Positions 1-13,500 of a DNA stretch of 64,000 bases are shown in pieces (within the stretch, counting starts at the first letter, position 1; every line of letters begins with the position of its first letter). The notes below the pieces were generated by a model. The model did no database searches. It saw only the letters and a list, made by a program, of their open reading frames with translations, and had not been told where the DNA came from. Both the position numbers and the translations under genes were made by a program. Source of the stretch: Tomocerus qinae (Eukaryota; Arthropoda; Collembola; Entomobryomorpha; Tomoceridae); contig CM034548.1 in NCBI GenBank assembly GCA_020055645.1, positions 49,406,296 through 49,470,295 on the forward strand, in the 5' to 3' direction.

Positions 1-18
1 TTTTACAACCTACACTAC

Positions 19-209
19 ACTTTTCTATTATATGTTCCTGTGTAGCATAACATAACCCGAGCTACTAAATGCTAACACTTATTGGTGTGTGTGCTTTTCC
101 TTCACCCTATGGCGCACAGGGCAGAAAATAGTATTTCTTTCCTTGCGGTCGGTCATTTTAACCCTTTCGTAGTTCTTGGAAAAAGGCTTAAGGCGCAGAT
201 TAGCTCATC
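19..209 (+). repeat. Dispersed repeat copy A (inverted partner near 22.9 kb)
   Basis: About 190 bases match, as reverse complement and with few differences, the stretch 22774-22967. Shared landmarks include TGTTCCTGTGTAGCATAA, ACACTTATTGGTGTGTGTG and GGCGCAGATTAGCTCATC. Probably two copies of one transposon-derived repeat. No coding content. Confidence 0.9.
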
Positions 210-212
210 ACC

Positions 213-1836
213 TGACTTTAGTGTGCACATCGCGTGCGTCTTATTGCTAGTCGTGTCTCATTCTCAGTTGCAAGCTTCTTGCCGAATGCCATATGTGCGT
301 AACAACTTTTGAGCCATGCAATGCAGGCTTCTGTGATGGATGTGAGTGAGTATGTGAGTCAGTCAAGTTGAGTCAAGACTTTTATAATCAAAGAACACAC
401 TTTACTACACACACCCACCTAGTCATTGTTATGTACCGCTAGACGCTCCTGTTTACCCAGATTTGGCCTACTGGGACTCCCTTCATTAGCTTCTTTAGAT
501 TTCTCATTTAAATACTCTGCCCAGCCTCCCAGCCATATCCCTATCTTCATTAATCCCACATCTTCCCTCCAACAAACATCCTCCAGCGTGATCAAAACTT
601 GTTCCAATACAAATCTTTAGTTTACATTAGAAATCGCAAACAAATTGTTTGCAGTTGGATGTCAAGGCAGGAATATTGAGTGGCTGCCTTTTAAATTGTC
701 ATTTATTTATTGTCATTTAGTACATCCCCCTAATTGCTGTAACAACATAATAACAATCATTAAAACATTTTTGGGGAGACCAGTTTACTTCTTACCCAAA
801 ATATCAATTTACATAAGACCTGTGTTCTGCTTCCCATTAATATATCTCAACATCCGCTTTGGATCAAATTAACGAGTCACTAATGAGTATGAAGTAAAAC
901 GTGCATCTTGCATCTCTCAGTTTTTCAGTCCAAAATAAATACACAGGCTTCATTAGTCCAAATAGTAACAGCCCATCCTTCTCTATGATTCATAAATAAC
1001 ATCTTGGGTCTGAAAATGATGACCCCATCTCAATAAGAATGCATTTAGGCCATTGTGTTATATGCATAACCATAATTAGTAGAATTTAAACATTAGTGTC
1101 TTCTCCTGCACAATATGCTAGGCTAGGCTAGGTTACAGTAATTAGTATATAAAGAGAATAGTATAAAAATGTAAATTAACTAGGCCAGTAACTGAATTAA
1201 ATAACAATTTTAATAAATTTCAAAAATAATAATTTATGAAATGTTATAAAGCAGAGAATTTTAGCAGTTATAGAAAAACGAGCCGGTCACAGGGCCCTGT
1301 TAAAAATAAAGCTAGGCAAATCGTCTAATTTTCTATATATATCAAACGGAACTGTTAGCCACCCATCATTTTTTTTGCATCATTTCTGATCTAAACGCTG
1401 ATATATAAAATAACGATATTTATAAAAAGATAAGTGCTGCCGGTTGGATCCTAGAAAGTCGATCTTGGTCATGGTGGGGGCAATTTCGGAGGTGACTTTT
1501 ATGCTGGGAGTTTTAATGTTGAATGTGGAGGTAAAGGCTCACTTCATTTTTTGAAATTGAATTTGATCCATTACCCCTTCACTCTTCAAAATTCAACTTC
1601 CCGGCTAGTTTTAGTTTTCCCATTTACAATGTCATCAAGAAACAAAAGCGAATCAAAATACGAAAATATCAAATGCTTGAAATCTTCTAAAAGGACAAAA
1701 CCCTCACCAATCACATCTCACAGCATTGAACAGACCACACATTTAGTTGTGATTAAAGCGAGAAAGGAACTGCACACAGAACGCGTGCACACTATATTAT
1801 GTTGAAATATCTATTTAGTTACCATGCATAATAATA
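213..1836. other. Unassigned AT-rich stretch
   Basis: Short open frames only, none recognisable. I see no repeat array or splice-bounded exon here. Confidence 0.5.
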
Positions 1837-1933
1837 ATTAATGTTTTCAATAACATACCCCAACACATACCTTCATGTGTTAAATTTAGTACATGGAGGT
1901 ATGCGTTGGGGTACATTATTGAAAACATTAATT
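1837..1933. repeat. Short fold-back (about 43-bp inverted arms)
   Basis: Left arm 1837-1879 and right arm 1891-1933 are near-perfect reverse complements (AATTAATGTTTTCAATAACA against the mirrored right end), separated by an 11-base loop. It looks like a miniature inverted-repeat transposon or a hairpin. No clear target duplication was seen. Confidence 0.8.
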
Positions 1934-4900
1934 TGATGCACAATAGTACATACATGTTGACATACATACCGACATACCGAATTTCACCGCGCAACTCGAA
2001 CAGGACGATTATATTTAGTAATGATGTAGAAGGTGCAAATAATGCCAAAACGCATTTCTAAAATAAAATATGAATACAAGCAAGGTCATATTTATCGATA
2101 TCCCATGAAGCAAATTTTTTACAAAAATACGAGCCTTTAATCATTGGAGAAAATGATGCATGAAGTTATTGAAGCGTGTGTCGGCGGCTTGCGGGATTAC
2201 GGATTGCGGTTTTGTATCCGAACCACAGAGGACGATGACACCAAGCACCACGATGTCGCCTTTAAGTCGCCAGTATCTAACTTATTAGCATTACATAATT
2301 CTTTTTATGTTCATAGCATACTAGTAGCCCCCAAGCATATCGACTAAATTTCGAAAGGTAGGCATCCAGCGTAATCATGCGTATTGGACATTGGGGCCAA
2401 GCAAGTACCCAGAAGAGGTTAGAGGGCCCCCCTACCCTGCCCAGCTCAGTTTTTGCCATAACTATTTGTTGCGACCCCCCTTACCCCAACTCCCGAATAC
2501 GTGCCTGAGCACGCCCTACCACACATAGTCACCACACATATATAGGCAGGTAAATATATTGTTCTATCTAAAACGGTGGTTATAATATAGAGATGCAGTT
2601 AAGATATCAGAGGTAGGTATAGGCTATGATCACTCATTTTCTAATAAATGAAATAAATGAATAATCTATTTAAAGTGATTCATGGACGTTATTAATGTTG
2701 TTGCGATGACGTGAATCAAAGGGAAGAGGTTTACTGAAACCTTTAGACAAATCCTTTCTGGAACTTCTGTACGTAAATTAATAAATTATATAGAGAACTA
2801 ATATATACAACCTACTACTCTCTACTCGGTGAACGAACGTAATGAAATCTAAAAGCAAAATAAGGTAATTAGAAGCTCTTAGTCTGCTCAAAGGGGTGTA
2901 CACCCAGAAAAGAGACCAAAAAGATTAAATTGTGGTTGAATAGTAAATGGAGCATATCTCGTAAACTCTTATTATTATAGTATGTAATAGTGGAAGTGGG
3001 TTCGGGAGCTGGTTGATTAAGGTGAAGAATAATTAGTAATATATTGCAAGACTTGTAATCCTATTCAATAGCTTTGCTCATCAAAAGGAACTAAACGAAC
3101 TTGTAAAGCGAAAGAAAGTTATGATTTCCATCTGTATACCCTTTTTACGCATATCTAACAAACACATAAAAATGAAGTTCGAAGATTCTTTTCTGGTGGC
3201 TTAAGGTGGGGTTCATTGTTTCATAGCGGAATCTATAGTCTGCGACAGAACTTAAAAAATAGGGTGTGCGCGCAAATTGTGGATGAGAAGGAATTGCTGC
3301 GAGTTGTTGAGTTATTTTGATGGTTGCGGAGCTTTTGTTTGTAAAGAAATTGTTTGTGGACGTCTCCTTGTTCTTCCCACAAAATTTTTCGCAGTAATTA
3401 TCAAAAATTTTACATGGAAAATCGCATTTTCCAAATTGCGAAACTTTAGGACATTGTGCAGAGGTGAAATAAATTTCAAAAAAAGACGATCAAAATATCT
3501 ATCGAACCTGAAGCCGCCTTTTTCAGTTTTCATCATTTAAACAGTAAATAAAAATGTAAATACATTTCTGCAATGCATTTCTCCTACTCAAATTAAATTG
3601 AAATTTTCAGCTTTCGAAAAATGTTTTTGAAATTTTGGCCTTCAGGTTCGATAGAGAAATATGCGTAGATTTCAAAAGTGTCAATTTTATTACTATACTC
3701 TTTGCCGTTCTCTCTGAATCTGGAATTGCGAACAATAAACCCACCCTTAACACACACAGAAAATTGAGGAATTCATTCGAGCTCGATGAAGGACATATTT
3801 CGGGATGACAACAAGATGTTGACAATTCGAACGGAGCAGTCCCAACCAATATAATATGTGCAATCCCAGAGCCTTAATAACGTCTTTTGGTATATCCAAA
3901 CTATTTCTTATGAGTTGGAACCAATTCCACAATGATGAATATCCTCTGTGCAAGATGGATTGAATACGTTTGTACAATTATCTTCAGATGGAGATGTGTA
4001 CAGCATACATTTGCCAACATCCTAGGATCTAAGCGAGGGGTTATACATACATTCTTTATTATAAGTATTACTTTTATTACGGTTCGAAACGAGTCTATTT
4101 CACCTCCATCAATGGAATACAATCTGAGGTCAAAAGGTCACAAAATTGGGGTACGTCCAAAAGTGCACTGTTTCAACGAAGTCACCAAGCCTCCTCTTCG
4201 CCAGTTGCGAGTCTAGCAAGCCTTATCACTGTTTGGAGGCAAAAAATTAGAAATGCAAATTTATTCATTGCCATTCAAGTGGAAGAAATGTAATTCTAGG
4301 TCTCTAACGACATTTGAAATGGGACAAATGCCATTGTTGTAATTTAATTGTAAATTTTGTTACTGGCTAAATGGGAGTTATGATGAGTCCTGTTACGCGA
4401 ACAGCCCTAAAAATATTTAGCTTTAGTAAGGAAAATAATATAACGGTAACGTATAAGACATATCTGACCGAAGTACAGAAAGTTATTTAAAACGCAGAAT
4501 TTGACTAGGAGAAAGTGGAAAGAAACTCGGTATGACAAAATAAGAGAGGATTCATAATAACGGCGGCCATTGAGAGTGCACGGCTATTGCTTTCTTACTG
4601 AATGCCCTGTATCTGAGACATCTCAGTGTTACACATTCTTCTTATGCCATTCTTGGTAGAAGAGAGCTGCATAAAGATGAATGGAGTGAGGCAGGAGGAC
4701 ATCATAAATAGACTAATATTTGGGGAAAGAAATAATAATAAATAGGAGAGGGATATAGGATCTGCAGCTTTCTATTCCCGATGGCTGCTTTTCCTTTCTT
4801 TGCCTATGTTTGAATAAAGCGACTGAATGGAGAAGCTGGAGAATTCTTTTATTTTCAGCATGCAAGGCAGGTGGCTATTAAATTACCCATTTATAGCTAC

Positions 4901-5155
4901 AGGTATTGTTAGTCCCGACTTCCATTTGACCCAAATGTTGGCAAGATGAACTTTGAAGGACAATGTTTCAAAGCTGCATTCAAGCTGAGGGAAGAAAGAG
5001 GGATTAAATATTTAATAAAATCGTCGTGAATCAAAGGTTTGTAAAAATTTAATCATAGAGAAGTAAAAGAAGTAAATAAAAGCATAGTAAATAAATAAGA
5101 AGGGAAATCTGGGTTGGTTTATTGGCAGCATATGATTGAAAATGTCTTGAATGGA
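1934..5155. other. Unassigned stretch
   Basis: No recognisable exon, RNA gene or array. Overlapping open frames near 3.3-4.2 kb show no family motif. Confidence 0.45.
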
Positions 5156-5157
5156 GT

Positions 5158-5319
5158 TCTGAGAAAGCAGGAATGAAGTGCATAGGAGAAAGCAGGAACG
5201 AAGTGTATAGGAGAAAGCAGGAACGAAGTGTATAGGAGAAAGCAGGAACGAAGTGTATAAGAGAAAGCAGGAACGAAGTGTATAGGAGAAAGCAGGAACG
5301 AAGTGTATAAGAGAAAGGA
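5158..5319 (-). repeat. 25-bp tandem repeat (about 6 copies)
   Basis: Unit of the form AAGTGTATAGGAGAAAGCAG plus GAACG, repeated about six times with one or two substitutions. Read on the minus strand it has no stop in any frame, which creates spurious open frames of 73-143 codons with periodic SFLLSPIHFVPAFSYTLRSC-like text. Not a gene. Confidence 0.9.
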
Positions 5320-5329
5320 CGGCAAACAG

Positions 5330-6800
5330 GTCAAACACACTTGTATCCTGTCTCAGAAGAACGTCTTGTGAATGGAATACAATGCAATGCAAAGACAAGG
5401 GACAGACAGAAGTTAAAGTTGGAAGATGCAGCAGAGCCCACAAAAAACTCTCAACTGAAACGAATCGTAACGATTTCTGGAACAGATACTCAGACAGAAG
5501 AGAGAGACGTGCATTGGATTTAAGTCTTCGCCTCGGCTTTGCTCTACTGAACTGGCTTTCTGGGCACCCACGACAGATAGATTAGGTTTCTAAGCTCGGC
5601 AAGACTATCTCCCCTTACATCAAGCCTCGTCATAAATACTTATTATTACTCCCTCCACCCGCACTCCAATAAATACGACATTTATTGATCATCACCAATA
5701 CTAACTTATTGTGTCCAAGGAATTAGCAACCAATCCCAGTGTCACAATTATATATTTCTACCCTAATCCCCACCAACATCCAGCAACGCTAAATCACACT
5801 CATTATTAGCTTGTATTGCATATAGTAGGCATATTGTATTTACTGCCTGGCGCCCTTAATCAACTACTATATAGGAACTATAAACATCATATTATTGCTG
5901 AAGGAACATTATTCGACTTTAAAAAGGACAGATTGGATATCTACATGTCTTGTAGATTTATATAGCCTTGCTGTTGGAGAAAGGATTTTTCTTTCCCAAG
6001 AAAATCAATACGGTGACCGCTCTAAGAATTCAAATATTGGCCACACATCCACACACTAATGTCAATTACTAACGGGCATTGGCATCATCTGAACCTCATT
6101 GCCAGTATAAATCATAAATCTCAACGATACCACAGAATTGATTGCTCTTTGATTTAATTACATAAACAATTTTCAGCTTATATCAGTTGTCTGCCATTAT
6201 TATGTTACAGTGGCTTATTAATAAGATAAGTAAACCTACTAACTAAAATCACTGCTACATCCAAAGGGTTCCAGACTACCTTTCACGAATATCTATATTT
6301 GAAACTATTTTGGTGGATTTAAGACTGTTTCAGCCAGTTTAAGGCCGGTTTTAATCCAATGCCATCTATTTCAACGACGTAATTAAGCCGATTTCATAAT
6401 ATTATATGCTCACGTGGCTACAAAATCCAATTAATGTACTCAGTTTGTGATTCTAGGTCGTACATCGTTTCATTTGTCCGGGAAAAGAGAAATAAAGACT
6501 CCTAGGGGAGGTAGGTTTTTAGTAAAACGATGAAGGCAAAAATCAATTTCAAATAAAAATAAATTTAAAGATGAAAAAAGAAAGTTATAATTCGTAATAA
6601 TAACGAGTACTATTTAGTTTTGTGAACACTAATTAACTAAGCGTGAACCCGTCTATCTATCAAAAAGTATTGGTTTTGTTATTAGTAATAGTAAATTATT
6701 TAGAAAGCGCTAAATGACGAACATTAATTTAGGTTAATGTGAATGTAAACCACTGGACTTTGTGCACTTTTGATGGAATAGGAAAATGGGTTCAAATTTA
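5330..6800. other. Unassigned stretch
   Basis: Short open frames only. Nothing recognisable on either strand. Confidence 0.45.
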
Positions 6801-6801
6801 C

Positions 6802-7712
6802 GGGACTGTAAATATAATTATATAGACGGTAAAATGAAATTTTTAAGCAGTTTTTTAATCGGCAGTAAACTTTTATTAGAAAGGCAGTAAAAGCAAATGC
6901 AGTAGGCAGTAGAACTAATTATGGAAGCAGTACCAGAAAATAACTTTTTATATGTGCTTTATTAGAATAGATTCACTTAAAATGTTGGACTGTATGACTC
7001 GTGACGAAGACAACCCTGCGCATTTCATGTGCTTATGTTTAGTAAAAGTAAAAGGCTACTAAACCTTGCACACATAGCGATGTCTACGCTTATGCTACCT
7101 ATAAACTAAACTGCAACGGATGGATATCATGTCTTTTTGTTAATAATAACCGACAAAAAAATGCTTTCATCTGTAATCAGCAATTACATCAGCCCTAATC
7201 GCTGTGAAAGTGGAGAACTTTTGAAGAATTTTTGTCATCTGAAACCTATATGGCATTTTATCTTCACACCTCTAGTTATAAAAAATCATTATGCACATGG
7301 CTGGTACTTTTCAAAAAAATTATACATGCATGTAAACACACCATTTCCAGCATGCACAATGTATTCACATTTCCTTCCTTTCAGTGTTAAGAAGATACCG
7401 ATTGCAATTCAACGAATACGATGACGACCTCCGGGGGTATCTAAAGCACCGTAAATTTTAATTACACTGATTTTTTCATTATTTTTCCGTAAATACTGAC
7501 ATTGAATTTACATTGAATTAATCCTAGAAGTGACCTAGAATTGAATTAATCCTCCATTTAAATAAATAAATCATTATTTTGTTACTGCCTTAAATATTGG
7601 TTCTACTGCCTATTGCAATTGTTTTTTACTGCCCCACTTGATTAAAATTACTGCCTTAAAAAACTGCTTAGTAAAATTCTGTTTACTGCCTAAATAATTA
7701 TTTCTACAGCCC
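6802..7712. mobile_element. Fold-back element with GGCAGTAAA-type repeated arms
   Basis: The left arm (6802-6950) holds GGCAGTAAA/GGCAGTAGAAC motifs. The right arm (about 7560-7712) is its degenerate reverse complement (TTACTGCC, TTCTACTGCC). Outermost bases read GGGACTGTAAATATAATTAT on the left and, reversed, GGGCTGTAGAAATAATTAT on the right. The roughly 600-bp interior has no recognisable gene. No convincing target duplication was found, so the superfamily is undetermined. Confidence 0.75.
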
Positions 7713-7765
7713 TCCAAAAGTTTACCCTAGGAAAACCATATTTGAATTAGAAAAAATTACTTAAA

Positions 7766-8237
7766 TAGTGTCCGCTTATTTAAGGTTGGCCCTTCGAATG
7801 TAGTGAAAAGGCTCTATTGTTGCAAAGGCGAAATAGTATTATTACAGGGGGGAAAGAAATCTGGCTGCAACTGCAAACCCCACTCTTAATATTTAAAATT
7901 CAGAATGTATGTCAAAATTTTTTGGTTGCTCAAAAAACCAGAAGGAATTATTGGAAATCTAAAATCATGTAGCGCATAAATTTTTTAAATGTCAAATTGT
8001 AACCATAAATTCCTTGCATATAATTTCAATTAGAATTTGTTCTTCCCAGCATGCAGCATTGGAACTCGAAACAAATGTGCCTGTCGCTGCTCTAGTTCTT
8101 AAGCTAGTGCATTTTAGCAGTGTTGAGTTCGTGGGTGCAGAACTTGTTGGTATGGTAATCCTGTATATTGCATTTTGTTTGCATGAACCGCGCACGAAGG
8201 GTATTCGAAGTAGGGATTAAGCGGACATTTAAAACGA
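7766..8237. mobile_element. Candidate short-ended inverted-repeat element
   Basis: AGTGTCCGCTTA on the left is mirrored by TAAGCGGACA on the right, with weaker mirrored TTCGAA motifs just inside. The interior carries no recognisable coding sequence, and target duplication is unclear. Could be chance or an old DNA transposon. Confidence 0.4.
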
Positions 8238-9680
8238 CAACTGTGCATAGTACGCGTACGTACGTTTCCATTCCCGCTCGAGCTTAACAACGCAATTTCC
8301 TACTTGGATATTTCCAATTGGTTTTTGATGCACGTCAGTTCAATGACATATACATAGTTAGAATCGTCTTATCCAAATTGACGGTATGTATAAGTTGGAA
8401 GAAGGAAGAGACGGGAAGAGATGCGGTTTGAAATTTGCATATTAAACAATAACTACTTCAGAAGTACTTTCATAGCAGTCCTCCCCTCTATCTGGCAATG
8501 CCAAAAATGTTACACTGCTGCAGTACCCACTGTGCCCATTTCTCCTGCTTTGGTTCATTGTATAGATCGCATAGCCAATTATATGTAACACTGGGTAGTA
8601 GAAATTATAATTTTGAGAATTGTTGTAGCCTAGTTTGACTGTGGTATTAGAGGCGTGAGCCAAGAAAATTGAAGTTCTTGCTTTCTTCGCGAAATAGAAA
8701 AGCCACAAGCTTTTTAGGATTAAGTAAAAGTAAATTCATGTTGTAACTTCTCCAGGTCAGGGCATTGTTAGCAAAATGTCAGCACCCGGGACTTGATGAT
8801 TACGACATGCAACACTGAGCCATCTATATCGGCATGGATGGTACTTTGTCCTATATTCGGAGTGCACGGAGAACGTTAATTGAATATTCCCAACTAAAGA
8901 CAAATACCAAGTTTAACCACGTTGGAATTTTTAGCTTGTCGGTGATGAAAATGCTATTTATGATCATCTGTTTTAGCCTATTCGGCACCACAATATTTCT
9001 CAAAAAATGTCCCATGGTGACTACGTTTCTTGTCATTAAACTTTCGATACTCCCTTATATATTATTATGGAAACAAATCTCTGGACCGAAAATTTTTTTT
9101 TCGAAATTATCTCCAACCGAGTTTGTTTCTGGGTGCAAAGCTTTCAAAATGGCAACAGGACAAAATACAATACGTTTTCTAGTATTTGTACCAAGATGCG
9201 TTGATTTTGTTGCTCTAGTTGTTAGTAACACATTATTTTATATCAATACCATTACAAGGTGGAGACATAGGAGGGCTTCCCAGGCGTTTGTACCCGATTT
9301 GTATTCTACCAACGACCACAGAGGAGTAGGCATCAAATCATTATAACCATGGTTACTTTTGGATTGGGTGCTTATTCTCTCTAGCAGTATAGGTAGAATA
9401 TGAATTGGGTGCAAAATCGGGGAGTATTCTTCTGTGCCTTCACCTTATAATGTAGGCATCTTGATTTGTACTAACACTGAGAATCAGGGATGGTATTCTC
9501 ATCTTTGTGGCAAAGTTGCGATATATCGCAAGAGTTGTTACGGTCTACTTGCGATTTCTGCTATTGATGATTTTTGAAATGGCAGAACAGTGAAATAATA
9601 ATTTAGGGAGTCATCCATCGTCATCACCCGCGGGTAATAGTAGCGCTAACGGGGTTCATAGCTTTTTTGGAGGGGACGGG
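8238..9680. other. Unassigned stretch
   Basis: Contains the longest non-repetitive unexplained open frame of the window's first third (8834-9346, 170 codons). It has no domain I recognise and no supporting splice or promoter signals. I see nothing else. Confidence 0.4.
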
Positions 9681-9681
9681 T

Positions 9682-9770
9682 GCCCACATAGGGTTTTACT
9701 ACTTCTAGAAGTGTCCACATAGGGTTTTATTACTTTTAGAAGTGTCCACATACGATTTTAGTGATGTTTT
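9682..9770. repeat. About 36-bp tandem repeat, 2-3 copies
   Basis: GTGCCCACATAGGGTTTTAC, then GTGTCCACATAGGGTTTTAT, then GTGTCCACATACGATTTTAG occur in series, each followed in the first two cases by TACTTCTAGAA or TACTTTTAGAA. Confidence 0.75.
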
Positions 9771-10085
9771 AAAATGACCTTTTGACACGTGTGACTTGAC
9801 ATTGACATGGCCTAACGAATAACCTTTTTGAACGAGCTATCTCATGACGTTCTACAATGTCGATAACTAAAGTTACACCAATTTTTAATTTTTGGACCAC
9901 GCCCACAGGCAGGGGGTGTGTCCGATTTTGTCTATTTTCGAACTTGACCTCTCTTTTCATCCCTACATCACGTACAGAAAGTTTGAGTTGATTATCTCAA
10001 ACCGTTTTTGAGTTGATTATCTCAAACCGTTTTTGAGTTATCGTGCTAACAGACGGACAGACAGACAGATCGGGCATTCTTATAA
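9770..10085 (+). repeat. Dispersed repeat ending in GACAGACAGACAGAT (copy 1)
   Basis: Shares order and text with 27700-27985: AACTAAAGTTACA, TTTTTAATTTTTG, a CAGGG..GTGT block, ACCGTTTTTGAGTTATCGTG and a terminal GACAGACAGACAGAT. Both copies are in direct orientation and diverged. Likely a SINE-like or other dispersed family. A 24-base internal duplication (GTTGATTATCTCAAACCGTT) is present here. Confidence 0.7.
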
Positions 10086-10302
10086 AGCGGTGTTGCACAC
10101 CACTTAATAGTTATAAACATTTTAACCGTCGAATCCCTTCCATGGTTCATCTTGTACTTATAAAAACTTTATTCAAACTTATTGCTAAAAATATTTTTTG
10201 ACTTATATTTATAATGTTCTAGCTCTTTTTGTAACAATTTCTCTATTATCTCTATGCACTACTAATCCATAATTCTTGGAAATATTTCTTATTTTTCTGG
10301 TG

Positions 10303-10502
10303 ATGATAGTCAGGGTTGCGGTATCCGGATAGCAAAGTGTGGACGAATTGGATAAAATGGTTTTTATCCACTGGGAAAAAATGATTTTATCCGGATGAAA
10401 TTAATTTTATCCGGACAAAATGGTTATGTTTAGTGGACGAAATGGTTTTGTCCACTGGACAAAACCAATTTCATCCGAACAAAACGCAACCCTGATGATA
10501 GT
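10303..10502. mobile_element. hAT-type miniature element with repeated internal arms
   Basis: ATGATAGT is duplicated exactly at 10303-10310 and 10495-10502. Between the copies the element begins CAGGGTTGCG and ends CGCAACCCTG. The 8-bp target duplication and CAGGG ends are diagnostic of hAT elements. The 184-bp interior consists of short mirrored motifs (TTTTATCC, TCCGGA, TGGACAAAA) that let the whole element fold back. It has no transposase and so would need one supplied elsewhere. Confidence 0.93.
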
Positions 10503-13500
10503 AATGAATGACTGCGTTTTGCCACACCTTGTAGCAACATTTATTTGTACATGCTTAATTTCACGCTTCAATTATTTTGCGCTTGTCAAGCATTATCATA
10601 ACTCATAGTTAATATATAATAATAATAATAATAATACAATGTGTTCTAAGAAAGTCCAGAGTCCTCAAGAATATGTTTAGCAGTATAAACTAGGGGCAAC
10701 CTGCATTGCAGCGTTTTGTTGGTGACGAGACGTAAAAGAGTTGGTTGGATTGAGGAAAGATGAGTGAGCGGACAATGCATAATTGTGGAGAGCAGACTGG
10801 CAGGTGACAGTTAGTAGTGGGACAAAGCCGACAGTGGAGAAGAAGTCATCCAAGAGTGAAGCTGTATGTTTATCGTGGGAGTAAGTGTGGAGGGGAGTGC
10901 GCACGTCTTTTGAAGTGCATGTGTGTGTGTGGAGACTAAACTAATGTAAATGCAAGCTAAATCTAAATGAGAGCGAATCCACCCTTTTTCCCGACTTAAT
11001 TTAGCAAATGCTTCGTGTATTTAGTGGATTGTGCTGCACGGGAATTCTATGTTGTGGTGGTCTATCATTAATATCATTGTTATTATGTGTTTGTTCGGCG
11101 GAGAAGTAGAAGCCGTTTGTTGAAAGCCTACTTAGTTACTTGCGAAGCATTCTTGGTATTATATAGAGACTTTTGTTGGGTATTTAAGGCAGGCAGGTAT
11201 GGTATGCAATAATCTACATCTCACTCATACCTTGCGTAGTTACTTACTTTTACTTGAGTCCCACCGTGTCTGATCTCGGGAGAAAGCGCACGATTCTTTT
11301 TCTAACTTGTGGCTGAATCCTCTCTCTCGCATTCCTCACGAACAGAATTCTTCCCATTTTCAGTTTGTGCTGTCCTGTCTGTCTGCTCAGTCACTTCCTA
11401 CCCTACTACACAGCATTACTGTAGCTGTGTAGCTAGTTGGAGGATATCCTATCCTGCACTCTCACAACCAAGTAGAAGGAGCTGGCCGTGTCCTGAATTT
11501 TTCTTGCACTCCCTCACCGACTCTCGACCCAACGATATCCGACCACATGCTCACACACTCCCATATCTAATATCTTCCAATGCCCCAGTCCACTCACACA
11601 CCTCGACCGAATTACAATTTAGTGACTTTTTGCGGTTGTCCTCCCTGTGATCGAACACAGTCTCTCCACGAACAAGATCTGCCATTGATTATGAAAGAAG
11701 GTGTGGAAAGTTCCTGCCTTCAGACGACAGAGCAAAGTCCACGGTATGTACATTATGGCCTGCCAAAATAATTACGCAACTTTTCTCGTTAGTGTTTGCT
11801 AAGCAGGAAACACTTAGTTCGTAGAAGAAATCCACTTCCAAAGAGCCAAATAGTGCATTCGTTCTGCATTCTGCGAGTGCACAATTTTTCTCCAATGTCT
11901 TCTCCGCTTTATCTAGCGTGGCCTTGTTTGCTCTTATAAATCCAATTGGACTGGCCAATAGCAAATGAAGCAGAGTGAAAAAGTGTAGCTTTCAGATTGT
12001 TTGGATGCCATTTCATTCGTTCTTTCCTCTACTAAAAACGTGCGTACTCCAGAAGTGAAATTGATTTCCCCGAAAATAAACAGTTTCTTGGGAGACGGAC
12101 AATGAGAGTCTGTTTGCACAGCAAGATATTCTTGAATTCAAATGTATACTATCTGCTATATGCATGGTGACAAGCAGCAGGACTTTTTAAAATGAAGTTC
12201 AAACGTTTGAGTGGAATGCGACTGGCGGAAGGCGGTTTGACAAAACCTGTTAGTCGCGGTGTCTCTTCATCATTTGTTGTTGTCATTGTCTAAACAATGG
12301 TTAGATATAGACAGATATAGCTGTAGAAGGGATTCAGATGTACTTAGCCGTGCAAACAGAGATGTGTGTTGGCTGTGTGCAGGTGACTTGCTTTGACTGA
12401 GTGAAATACACACACCTTCCGTAATAACTTACTTTCCCCAGCCAGTCAAGTCGGTGTGTTGTGGTGCGAAAGTCAATTTATCATGCCATGGGGCTTTTTC
12501 CGCAAATACGCTCTCCTGCCTTCTCCGTTCTTTCGCTCTCAGCCATTCTCTTCTTACTCTCTGCAAAGTAAGTGAGATCCTCTTAATGTTGTTCACTAGG
12601 CTCATTGTCATCCTACTTCTTTTATCATCCTCCTACACAACTATACCTTTTACCGCAATCTATTCATACACCTAGCCTACCCTACTATATTTACTCTACT
12701 TCCCACCCGAAACCGCTTATGTTTACTGCACATCTAATAGAATTACTATTTATCCTAAATGTGCTTCCATCCATCCGGCGCTCCCAACTGTTTTACAAAC
12801 AAAATCCTCAAATACTCATTACCTACCTTAAATTGGAGCAATATACTCTGTCTTAAATACTTTTATCGCCACAAAACTTTAGTAGTCCAAATTTTAGTCT
12901 ATGTAGCTTTCATTCCTTTTTATGAAAAGGTCCAATATAACTACAATCCGATTTTACAAATTACAAAATTTAGTAATTTAGGACTATTCTCGTCATTATC
13001 AGAAAGTTATGAGTAACATTGTTAGCAACATATTTCAACATTTTTAAGCTATACTTACTTATGCGTGCCGTACCAGATTAAATTAATAAGGAGCTGCAAT
13101 AAAAAAAACAACAGACCGAGACCCAAAAGTTGGGAGAAATTCTGGTTTCAGTTCTTTTTCTGGGAATGATGACATTTATGTTTTAATCATAGCAATAATT
13201 TTATAATGCAGTGTGATGACACATTTTAATTATTAATGGAGCTTTTGCTCCTGAAATGACTAATGGTGCAATTTAAGTTGCACTCCATGGTCATTACTTG
13301 AGGTCTTACCAAAGTTTATTTTATCAAGTGCGGGTACTGCAGAAAAGGCTGAGAGTTCTGAAGTATATCTTTATATTAGGGAAGTTCTTTTCTAGTTTTC
13401 AAAGAATGGAAAGCAAAAGACGGCCAAAAATTATGTTATCGATGAGTTTTAGTGATTCCAGAGTTCGGTGTCCAATTTTAGTCTAGGTAGTTGGGCATTC

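Noticed and set aside
5012..5443. 143-codon minus frame
   Set aside because: Produced by a 25-bp tandem repeat.
8834..9346. 170-codon open frame
   Set aside because: No recognisable domain, AT-biased hydrophobic text typical of chance frames, and no splice or expression signals. I cannot support it as a gene.
11309..11771. Candidate 5' exons (113 and 63 codons) of the channel gene
   Set aside because: No signal-peptide-like hydrophobic start linked by a compatible donor to exon 1 was found.
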